A stretch of 49,973 nucleotides of DNA from CAZLFA01 sp964558665 (GTDB lineage Bacteria; Desulfobacterota; Syntrophia; Syntrophales; PHBD01), in NCBI GenBank assembly GCA_964558665.1, contig CAZLFA010000024.1:1-49973 (forward strand), in the 5' to 3' direction. Below the pieces are notes generated by a model. It did no database searches and had not been told where the DNA came from. It worked only from the letters and a program-made list of their open reading frames with translations. A program made the translations under genes and the position numbers. This document shows, piece by piece, positions 42,123 to 49,973 of the stretch (the stretch's first letter is position 1; each line of letters opens with the position of its first letter).

Positions 42123-45100
42123 TCAGGATCTCACTATCGGTATCCGCACCGTAAATGTTGATCCCTTCCCGACCTCGCTCTCAAGAGTAATATCGCCCCT
42201 GTGCTTCCTCACAATATCCAGGGAAATGCTCAATCCCAGACCTGTTCCCTTCCCGGAAACCTTTGTCGTAAAAAACGGATCGAATATCTTCTGTATGTTC
42301 GACTCAGGAATCCCGCTTCCCGTATCCGTAACCGTTATATAAATATCTTCTTCATCCGCCCATGTCTTTACCGTGATCCTGCCCCACTTCTCTATCGACT
42401 GCGCGGCATTCACCAATAGATTCATGAACACCTGATTAATTTGGCTGATGTTGCAGTGGGTGAGGGGAAGCTCTCCGTATTCCTTTACCAGTTCCGCTTT
42501 GTACTTGATCTCGTTCCATACAATATTGATTGTGCTCTCCAGACCGATATTGATATCCTCTATCATATGGACGTCCTCTTCCATCCGGGAAAAGGTCTTC
42601 AGATCCGCAACGATCTTCCTCACCCGTTCCGCCCCCTCAAGTGACTGATCGATGAGATTACCCATGTCCTTGATGATGTAGTCAAACTTTCTTCTACTCT
42701 TTATCTTTTGCATCTCCTGCAGCAATTCCGGCGGAAGATGTCCTGCGGCAATCCTTTCCTGCTCCTCAATAGTCACGGAAACACCCTCTATATATGTCCT
42801 GAGGATGTCCAGATTGCCCGTGATAAACGACATCGGGTTGTTGATCTCATGCGTGATTCCCGCAGCAAGTTGACCAATGGAAGCCATCTTTTCCTGCTGG
42901 ATCACACGAGCCTGCGCCTGCTTCAAATCCTCATGGGCCGATTCAAGCTCCCTGTGCTTTCTTTGCAGGTCCTCCTCGGCCCGCTTTCTTTCCGTGATAT
43001 CGCGTACAATTGCCCACATTGCCTGAGGATTTCCCCATTCATCGCGAATAAGATATGTCCTGAGCTCCACAGGAAAGACCGTGCCGTCCTTGTGGCGGTA
43101 TTCCTCTTCATAAACATCGGAGTATCCGAGTGGAATAATCTTCTCGGAGACAATGCGCGCCTCAAAGGCATGCCACTTCTCAGGCGTCAAATCCATATAG
43201 GTCAGCGTGTAAATTTCTTCCTTTGTGTATCCGGTCAGATTGAGATAGGAGTTATTGCACTCAAGAATCATCCCTTTCATATCTGTCTTGACAAATGCGT
43301 CGACCATGCTTTCATGGAGCCGGCGATACTTCATCTCTGATTCTCTGAGGAAAGCCTCCGCCATCTTGCGCTCGCTGATGTCGACAACAATTCCCTGGTA
43401 GTGGGTCACCGTTCCATCCTGCCCGCGCCTTATCCAGGTGCGGTCGTCTATCCAGCGAACATCACCGAACTTGGTGACAATCCGGTATTCCTGTGAGAAC
43501 TCGGCAAGCCCCCTGTTTGCATATTCTCTGACCTCTTCGGCAACCCGCGCAAGATCATCGGAATGCACAATGGAGGAATAAGGCACTCTTCCGCTTGTAA
43601 AATCGTCGGGAGTGTATCCGAAGACGGACACGCTTGATGATACGTATACCACGGGCCATCCCTCCCCGGCCTCCCACAACCAGACCACCACCGGACTGTG
43701 GTCGATGATGAATTCCAGTTCCCTCATCTTTGCATAAGTTTCTATCAATTCACTCTCCACCCTTTTATGCTCGGTAATGTCGATGATCCTTCCTTCAAAA
43801 CCGGTCAGGTGGTGAGCGGGGTCATAAACAGGGTATGCATTGCAGGATACCCATATGTGTGTCCCGTCCTTTTTCTTGTGCAGGACTTCATAATTTGTCA
43901 CCTCGCCGTCAGCCTCCATCTTGCTCCGAAATTGATCCCTGTCAGACACATTGACATAGAAATCCTGTGACACGTTTTTGACTTGTGACAGTATTTCTTC
44001 GGATGATGCATAGCCGTAGATCCTAGCCATTGCGGGATTTGCCATCAGCAGCCTTCCATCCGCGGAAGTTTGGAAAATGCCCTCCCGGGCGTTCATGAAA
44101 AGGCTGCGGTATTTCTTTTCCGTCTGTATGATAACTTCCTCAAATTTTTTCCGTTGCGTGATATCCGTCATGACGTGCACGGCGCCGGTCAGCCGCCCGT
44201 CCGCGTCCAGTATCGGATCAACGACTATGCAGAACCACCGGCCGTCGATATGCGCTTCGGTCTCCTCCCGTTTAAGCGAAGCCTCCATTTTTTGAAACGG
44301 ACACTGACTTTTATAATCCGCACCGCCATGCAGCATCTCACAACATTTGCGGCCGATAATCTCTTCATACGTCTTACCAATCATTTTAGTGAACGCCCTG
44401 TTACAGCGGAGGACCGAGGAGTCCGCACCCAGCAGGCATACACTGTCCTTCATGGCATCGAAGGTGGATGCCCACTCAGCGGAGGCATTCTTCACTTTTT
44501 CTTCTACGACTTGTCTTCTTTTTTCCACTTCATAATGTTCAATTGCAAATGAAATGTCCATGGCCAGTTCTTCGAGAAGCGCTACTTCTTCACCCGTGAA
44601 AAAGTCTTTATCTTCTGAATACAGAGTGAACACGCCACGGATCTGCCCGGCCGCCTTGAGCGGAAATGCAGCCAGCGACCTGTAACCCATCCGCAGAGCG
44701 TCTTTGCGCCATGGTTCCAGGCGCTGATCGGTTTCGACATCTCTGCATATGTCTATTACACCCTCTTTTGCCGCCTTGCCCGCTGGTCCCGCGCTCCGTA
44801 TTTCGTCATCCAGCACGATGTTCAGCTTCTCAATGTAATCTCCTGTGACGCCTGCGGACACGACATGGCGCAGGATATTATCCCCTGAATCCGTTGTGCC
44901 AATCCAGGCCATGCGGAAACCGCCCTTCTCAACGGCAATACGGCAGGCCTGCTCAAACAGCGTCGGCAGATCTCGCACGCGCACGATGGCCTGGTTGATG
45001 TCGCTTAAGACCATCAGCGTCCGGTTCAGTTTGCGAATCTGCTCCTCTGCCTGCTTGCGTTCGGTAATATTTCTGGAAACAGCCAGCAGCACAACGGCAT

Positions 45101-46613
45101 CACTCTCACTGTCTTTGATAAGCTCCCCGGAGACCTCCGTCCAAACTGTTAATCCGCCTTTGTAGAGCATCTCCACCTGGATGACCGTCGGCAAACCTGT
45201 AACTCCCTGCCGCCCCTTTTCCAGAAGCCTGCTCAGCGTATCGAGAGCCACAGGCAGGGAATCCGGTGCAATAAGTTCTTCAAGCGGCTTATGCATCACC
45301 TCTTCCGCCGTAAAACCATGAAGACGGACGGCTGTCGGGCTGACATAGGTAAACTTGCCGTCCATATTCATCGTCCAGATTACATCACTCGTATTCTCGG
45401 CAAGCAGGCGATAACGGGCCTCATTCCTGCGAAGCTTTTCTTCCGCCAACTTCAGTTCGTTGATGTCCTGGAAGGTGCCCGCCATCCTGATGCACTTCCC
45501 GTCACTGAAGTAAGGACGTCCAATGACGCGCGCCCAGAAAAGCCGCCCTTTGGCCGTATGACAGCGCAGTTCCAGGTCGAAAGGTTCCCCGGTATTCATG
45601 GCGTTTTCATATGCGGACTTCAGAATCTCGCGGTCAGGAAGCGGATAGTAGTCAAGGTGTTCATTCGTACCGGGAATAGGATTTTCCGGAGCTATCTCGA
45701 TAACCTCATACAAACCCAGGGTCCAGGAGGCTTCTCCCGTCAGCAAATCATGCGCCCAGCCGCCGATGCGCGCTATGGTACCGGTTTCATTCAGCAGAGC
45801 CTCGCTTGTGCGCAGCGATTCCTCTGCCTCCTGCCGCAGGCTGATTTCCTGCTGAAGATTATCGATGGAGGTGAGGGACGAACTCAAGCGGGAAGTCATG
45901 TCGTTGACGGCGCAAGCCAGTTTCGTCAGTTCGTCACTTCCTTCCTCATCGATGCGACATTCAAGGTCGCCGCTGCCGATGCCTTCTATGCCACGATTTA
46001 GCGAGGAGATGCGCCTCGTTATGGTTCTGTTGAGAAATACCGCATTGAGCGCGATCATAACGCCTCCCGCCAGAACAAAGAGCATGATTCCCGGAACCAT
46101 TCTCCTTTGCGCCTCGTCCGTCTGTTTTTCAATGGAATCGTATAACCTGTCTATGCTGCCCTGGAGCGCATAGGCATTCAGAAAAACGCCGTCGATCAGT
46201 TTTCTGTCCGCCTCGCCGTATTTGAATATCTTGCCTCCCAACTGATCTTTCTTTGCATTTTTTTCCAGGAATGTTGAAAACCGGGCATACGTCGCCTCAA
46301 ACTCTTTCCGGACTTCCTTAAGTAAACCCCTATCCTCCTCCCTTGTTATCTCTCCATCCAACGCTTCCAGCAGCCCTTGCAGCGCCGCCGATTTCTCCTT
46401 CCATTTAACACCCGTCAACTCCTGCCGGTGCAAAAGATAATCATCTCTCAAGAAGATCCGCTCGTAAGCCGTTTTCTGTATCTGATTAGTCAGACTCTCG
46501 ATCCGGTCCAGCCGATGAATATTCCATAACGACCAGGCGAGAAAAGCCATCATCAATATGAAGACGATAAAGGAAATCCAGGTATTGATTTTTATCCTCA
46601 TTTCAATCGTCAT
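42123..46613 (-). CDS. Giant membrane sensor kinase HAMP-PAS2-GAF-PAS4-HisKA-HATPase
   Basis: 1496 aa, the largest gene in the window. Transmembrane helices (about 12-32 and 172-194) enclose a helical periplasmic domain. HAMP (about 195-250) follows, then PAS at about 275-395 and 400-525, GAF (about 530-690), PAS at about 705-815, 820-940, 950-1070 and 1085-1200, and a coiled coil. The kinase core has His1255 in GQLAAGITHEINNP, and HATPase with DTGSGIP and GTGLGLSISLDIVRKHRG. The third PAS contains KCCEMLHG and then CPF, a Cys/His pattern that may hold a cofactor. AGGAGAG is 9 nt before the ATG, and the preceding gene ends 18 nt upstream, so the two are one operon. No receiver. Confidence 0.92.
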   Translation of the reverse strand: MTIEMRIKINTWISFIVFILMMAFLAWSLWNIHRLDRIESLTNQIQKTAYERIFLRDDYLLHRQELTGVKWKEKSAALQGLLEALDGEITREEDRGLLKEVRKEFEATYARFSTFLEKNAKKDQLGGKIFKYGEADRKLIDGVFLNAYALQGSIDRLYDSIEKQTDEAQRRMVPGIMLFVLAGGVMIALNAVFLNRTITRRISSLNRGIEGIGSGDLECRIDEEGSDELTKLACAVNDMTSRLSSSLTSIDNLQQEISLRQEAEESLRTSEALLNETGTIARIGGWAHDLLTGEASWTLGLYEVIEIAPENPIPGTNEHLDYYPLPDREILKSAYENAMNTGEPFDLELRCHTAKGRLFWARVIGRPYFSDGKCIRMAGTFQDINELKLAEEKLRRNEARYRLLAENTSDVIWTMNMDGKFTYVSPTAVRLHGFTAEEVMHKPLEELIAPDSLPVALDTLSRLLEKGRQGVTGLPTVIQVEMLYKGGLTVWTEVSGELIKDSESDAVVLLAVSRNITERKQAEEQIRKLNRTLMVLSDINQAIVRVRDLPTLFEQACRIAVEKGGFRMAWIGTTDSGDNILRHVVSAGVTGDYIEKLNIVLDDEIRSAGPAGKAAKEGVIDICRDVETDQRLEPWRKDALRMGYRSLAAFPLKAAGQIRGVFTLYSEDKDFFTGEEVALLEELAMDISFAIEHYEVEKRRQVVEEKVKNASAEWASTFDAMKDSVCLLGADSSVLRCNRAFTKMIGKTYEEIIGRKCCEMLHGGADYKSQCPFQKMEASLKREETEAHIDGRWFCIVVDPILDADGRLTGAVHVMTDITQRKKFEEVIIQTEKKYRSLFMNAREGIFQTSADGRLLMANPAMARIYGYASSEEILSQVKNVSQDFYVNVSDRDQFRSKMEADGEVTNYEVLHKKKDGTHIWVSCNAYPVYDPAHHLTGFEGRIIDITEHKRVESELIETYAKMRELEFIIDHSPVVVWLWEAGEGWPVVYVSSSVSVFGYTPDDFTSGRVPYSSIVHSDDLARVAEEVREYANRGLAEFSQEYRIVTKFGDVRWIDDRTWIRRGQDGTVTHYQGIVVDISERKMAEAFLRESEMKYRRLHESMVDAFVKTDMKGMILECNNSYLNLTGYTKEEIYTLTYMDLTPEKWHAFEARIVSEKIIPLGYSDVYEEEYRHKDGTVFPVELRTYLIRDEWGNPQAMWAIVRDITERKRAEEDLQRKHRELESAHEDLKQAQARVIQQEKMASIGQLAAGITHEINNPMSFITGNLDILRTYIEGVSVTIEEQERIAAGHLPPELLQEMQKIKSRRKFDYIIKDMGNLIDQSLEGAERVRKIVADLKTFSRMEEDVHMIEDINIGLESTINIVWNEIKYKAELVKEYGELPLTHCNISQINQVFMNLLVNAAQSIEKWGRITVKTWADEEDIYITVTDTGSGIPESNIQKIFDPFFTTKVSGKGTGLGLSISLDIVRKHRGDITLESEVGKGSTFTVRIPIVRS

Positions 46614-46631
46614 AGAATGACTCTCCTGCCG

Positions 46632-49600
46632 TTATGTAACAACCGGCAGCCTTACTGTTACGGTCGTACCTTTTCCGACTTCGCTGTTCACGGTTATCTC
46701 GCCATTATGCTTCTTGACGATTTCGTACGCCGTGCTCAATCCCAACCCCATGCCCTGCCCCACGTCCCGCGAGGTGAAGAAGGGCTCGAAAATGCGGGGC
46801 AGGATATTCTCCGGAATGCCGCATCCGTTATCGGCAATAATAATATATACGCTTTCACCGTCGGAGCGGCTTTGAACATTTATTTCACCTGTGACCTCGA
46901 TGGCCTGCACGGCGTTGTTCATGATGTTCATGAAGACCTGGCTGATCTGCCCGATGTTGCACCGCACAGGGGGAATCGTTTCCAGGTTTTTTTTAAAAGA
47001 GATTTTCTTGCCGAATTCGCTAATCATGATGTCAATAATTCTCATGACTGCCCCATTGATGTCATCCGGTTTATGCTCCATGTCTCTGGTCATGGAAAAG
47101 GTCATCAGCTCCTTGACGATCTTTTTCACCCTTTCGGCGCCCGATACCGACTCTTCAATCAGCTTGTAGATATCGCCGAGAATATGATCGATCTTCAGTT
47201 TCTTGTGCACTGTCTCCAGTTCGGTGACGGAATCATGAGAAGATGTCCTGCGAATGACATCTTCCTGCGTGCGGATGATTTTTTCCAGATTCCCGGCATA
47301 TGTTTCCAGAACGCCGAGGTTTCCGGATATAAAACCGATAGGGTTGTTTATCTCATGGGCAATGCCTGCCGAGAGCTGCCCGATAGAGGCCATCTTCTGC
47401 TGATGCATGACGTTGGCCTGAAGGCCGGCAAGTTCCGCATATGCCTTTTCCAGCTGCTTCATGGTCGAGACCAGTTCTTCCTCCGCCTGTTTCTGCGCGG
47501 TAATGTCCATGGAGTTGCCCAGGATGGCGGGACGCCCTTCGTAGACTATGGGAGCCAGCGTCTCCATGATCCAGCGGATCTGCCCTTTCTTGGTCAATAT
47601 TCTGAACTCGAGAGGCTCCTTGCGGATTCCCTTAAGCATCCGGGATGCCTGCAGTGAATAGCTTTTAAGGTCATCGGGATGGACCAGCAGAGCCTGCGAC
47701 GGCTTCCCTTCAAGCTCATCGGATGTAAAACCGGCATATCCGGCGGCAGCGGCATTGATGTACCTGAATACCCTGTCCTGCACAATGTAAACGCCGGCAA
47801 AAGATTTTTCGGTTAGCAACCGGTAGCGCTCTTCGCTTTCTTTCATCTTCATCTCGGCGGTTTGCTGCGGCGTGATGTCCATGCAGTTGCCCAGAATGGC
47901 CTGCCGTCCCTCATAGGTTATTGCAGAAACCATTTCAATCAGCCACCGCAGCCGGCCGTCCTTCGAGACGATCCGGAACTCGTAGGGCTCCTTGCGGATA
48001 CCTTTGAGCATATCTATTGCGCTGCGGTTCTGCATTTCGCGATCTTCACCGTAGACAATTTCATTGGAGCGCTTGCCGATTATTTCTTCCGGTTTATATC
48101 CCGAATAGGAAGCAGCCATGGCATTGGCGAATTTGAACACACCGTCCTGCACGATGTATATACCGGCGAATGATTTTTCGGAAATGCTGCGGTGCAGCTC
48201 TTCGCTTTCGAGCAGCTTCCTTTCCAGGCTTTTCTGTTCCGTAATATCGAAGATGGCGCCGATAAGACCGGCGATATTTCCCTCCGGATCGGTAAACGTG
48301 GCCTTTTGAAAAATGATATCATGAACCCTGCGGGTGCTGTCGATCACCCTTGATTCGTAGGTCTGGGTTCCCGGATTGCTGAAAAGTTCTTCGTCTTTAG
48401 CATGATAGACATCTGCCAGTTTTTTAGGGGCGATATCGAAGACCGATCTGCCGATAATCTTCGCACGGGGCATATTGATGAACTTCTCATAGGCGGCATT
48501 GCACCCGATGTATATGCCGTTTATGTCCTTGTAAAAAACAGGCTGGGGAATTGCATCGAGGAGTTTCTGCTCGAATACGATCTGCTGAGCCAGTTGACCT
48601 TCATAGAGTTTCAGGTCAGTTACGTCTTCCAGGGTCTCCATTGCCCCGATCAATTCTCCCGTGGCGTTTCTGACCGGCGCTGCCGTGAGGTGGAGCCACC
48701 TGCCGCTTTCTCCCAGAGACGGGAAGAAATCCGTCGACTCGTATGCGTCCTCAATAAGCGGAAATGCTTTTAATGATCCCCCATAACGTTCGGTAAACTC
48801 ATCCACATTGCCGTTAATAATCAGGTCAGCCATGCAGGGATTCGATTCTCTGTAGAATGCCCGCCAATGATCGCTTGTGCCTACCACCTCTTCAGCCTTG
48901 ATGCCGCTTAACTTCTCCAGCGCCTTGTTCCAGAAAATTACTTTGAGTTCTCTGCCGATGACGAAGGTCGGAATGGACGAGCCTTCAATGATGCTCTTCA
49001 GCGCCTGTTCACTGTCCCGGAGTTTTTTTTCGGTCTCTTTCTGAAACGTGATATCCATGCAATTGCCGAGGACAGCAAAGCCTCCCTCATAAGTGATGGG
49101 AACGAGGGTCTCGATCAGCCAGCGGATGCGTCCGTCTTTGGTAACAACCCTGAACTCATGGGGTTCCTGCCTCCTGCCTCTGAGGATGTCGTTCGCCTGC
49201 CGTACGGCGGTTTCCTTGTCTTCCGGATAGACAAGGTCATCGGCGGGTTTGTCGATCAGTTCTTCAACAGTGTATCCTACGTAGTCGGCGGTTTTATCGT
49301 TAATATACTTGAATTTACCGTCCCTGAGGACATACACGCCGGCAAAGGATTTGTCGGTCAGGGTCTGATAAAGCAGTTTGCTTTCCTGCAGTTTGTCGAG
49401 CGATTTTTTGAGGTCTGTCACCAGTTGCTCATTTTTACGTTGAAGTTCATAACGCTCGACCGCGCGACCGATGGTGATCCTGAGGTCTTCATTGTTCCAC
49501 GGCTTGGTGATGAACTTGTATACCTGGCCTTCATTGATGGCATCGATGATTGACTGAATATCTGCATAACCGGAAAGGACCATCCTGACTGTCTCCGGCC

Positions 49601-49838
49601 ATTGGCGGCAGACCTCTGTGAGAAAATTAACGCCGTCCATGCCCGGCATGCGATAGTCGGCCATGACGACCTGGACGGGACAGCGTTTCAGCACGGCAAA
49701 CCCTTCATCAGCCGATGAAGCCGTCATCACTTCATATATATCACTGTCCAGTATCCTGTTTATGGAATGGAGCACCGTCACATCGTCATCTACAATGAGA
49801 ATCCTCGGCCTTCCCTTTGCTTCTTCCGTATTATTCAT
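46632..49838 (-). CDS. Receiver-PAS5-histidine kinase with triplicated PAS
   Basis: A 1068-aa cytoplasmic kinase, first gene of the array. The receiver (about 10-135) has Asp61 in MADYRMPGMDGVNF and ITKPWNN, of the RpfG-type shared with the 25341 and 27345 genes. Five PAS domains follow at about 155-275, 280-410, 420-540, 545-665 and 670-790. The first, fourth and fifth are close repeats of one another (EKSFAGVYIVQD, KEPxEFRIxxKDGRxRWLIE, GNCMDIT). HisKA has His828 in GQLSAGIAHEINNP, and HATPase ends with DNGCGIP and GLGLSTAYEIVKKHNG. AAAGGA precedes the ATG. The 135 bases beyond it to the window end hold no gene, and no convincing promoter was found there. Confidence 0.93.
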   Translation of the reverse strand: MNNTEEAKGRPRILIVDDDVTVLHSINRILDSDIYEVMTASSADEGFAVLKRCPVQVVMADYRMPGMDGVNFLTEVCRQWPETVRMVLSGYADIQSIIDAINEGQVYKFITKPWNNEDLRITIGRAVERYELQRKNEQLVTDLKKSLDKLQESKLLYQTLTDKSFAGVYVLRDGKFKYINDKTADYVGYTVEELIDKPADDLVYPEDKETAVRQANDILRGRRQEPHEFRVVTKDGRIRWLIETLVPITYEGGFAVLGNCMDITFQKETEKKLRDSEQALKSIIEGSSIPTFVIGRELKVIFWNKALEKLSGIKAEEVVGTSDHWRAFYRESNPCMADLIINGNVDEFTERYGGSLKAFPLIEDAYESTDFFPSLGESGRWLHLTAAPVRNATGELIGAMETLEDVTDLKLYEGQLAQQIVFEQKLLDAIPQPVFYKDINGIYIGCNAAYEKFINMPRAKIIGRSVFDIAPKKLADVYHAKDEELFSNPGTQTYESRVIDSTRRVHDIIFQKATFTDPEGNIAGLIGAIFDITEQKSLERKLLESEELHRSISEKSFAGIYIVQDGVFKFANAMAASYSGYKPEEIIGKRSNEIVYGEDREMQNRSAIDMLKGIRKEPYEFRIVSKDGRLRWLIEMVSAITYEGRQAILGNCMDITPQQTAEMKMKESEERYRLLTEKSFAGVYIVQDRVFRYINAAAAGYAGFTSDELEGKPSQALLVHPDDLKSYSLQASRMLKGIRKEPLEFRILTKKGQIRWIMETLAPIVYEGRPAILGNSMDITAQKQAEEELVSTMKQLEKAYAELAGLQANVMHQQKMASIGQLSAGIAHEINNPIGFISGNLGVLETYAGNLEKIIRTQEDVIRRTSSHDSVTELETVHKKLKIDHILGDIYKLIEESVSGAERVKKIVKELMTFSMTRDMEHKPDDINGAVMRIIDIMISEFGKKISFKKNLETIPPVRCNIGQISQVFMNIMNNAVQAIEVTGEINVQSRSDGESVYIIIADNGCGIPENILPRIFEPFFTSRDVGQGMGLGLSTAYEIVKKHNGEITVNSEVGKGTTVTVRLPVVT

Positions 49839-49973
49839 TTGCAGTCCTTTGTGCTTTTTATCAGCTCACAAGAGATTCTCAAGCCCTGACTAATCCGGAA
49901 CTGCTTTGCAATGTGATAATAGGTACTGTCAATTTTTTTGTGTGAAATTTTCATAGGCCAATTCTTTGAAGAA

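Noticed and set aside
49839..49973. TTGACA-like promoter for the kinase array on the minus strand
   Set aside because: A TTGACA is present, but no acceptable -10 lies 16-18 nt from it.
1..49973. rRNA, tRNA, integrase, transposase or toxin-antitoxin genes
   Set aside because: None could be recognised on either strand, so no island or plasmid claim is made.

Overview
The window looks like a chromosomal piece of an environmental, probably anaerobic Deltaproteobacteria/Desulfobacterota bacterium (Syntrophia-like is my guess). The grounds are moderate GC, a very high density of multi-PAS histidine kinases, a four-PAS LuxR regulator, a sensor ending in a CxxC...CxxC tail, a complete livKHMGF operon and a KamA-type radical SAM gene. 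No rRNA, tRNA, CRISPR or phage gene was seen. The taxonomic call is inference from gene style only.

Layout. (1) 1-9.6 kb: a signalling block with a PAS-LuxR regulator on the minus strand, divergent from a REC-PAS3-kinase-REC hybrid, then a small unknown protein, a second REC-PAS2-kinase-REC hybrid and an HD-GYP phosphodiesterase. (2) 9.6-12.7 kb: a small secreted protein, a foldback repeat, a secreted protein with a TIMP/NTR-like CxC N-terminus, and a DUF4143-type ATPase. (3) 12.9-17.8 kb: the branched-chain amino-acid ABC transporter operon livKHMGF on the minus strand, with a good sigma70 promoter, a structured leader and an intercistronic hairpin. (4) 18.0-24.1 kb: a plus-strand operon with a lysine 2,3-aminomutase-like enzyme, two different ATP-grasp ligases, an unknown 99-aa protein, MobB, a 98-aa membrane-anchored protein and a ten-unit TPR protein. 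(5) 24.1-24.9 kb: a double-ACT protein with a strong terminator, bracketed by two copies of the foldback repeat. (6) 24.9-49.8 kb: thirteen consecutive minus-strand genes, nearly all signal transduction. They comprise eight histidine kinases, two stand-alone receivers, one REC-HD-GYP protein, one kinase-less GAF/PAS sensor and one unknown protein. There is no DNA-binding response regulator among them.

How the genes may work together. The kinases sample periplasmic ligands (Cache, SBP_bac_3, HAMP-coupled helical domain, 5TMR-LYT) and cytoplasmic cues (PAS, GAF). The visible outputs are HD-GYP proteins (cyclic-di-GMP turnover) and CheY/DivK-like receivers, so this is more likely a phosphorelay and second-messenger network than classical transcriptional two-component pairs. 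The kamA/ATP-grasp operon is the best candidate for an undescribed metabolic pathway: a beta-amino acid, probably beta-lysine, made and then ligated. A foldback repeat family (three copies, two orientations) marks the borders of blocks 2, 4, 5 and 6.
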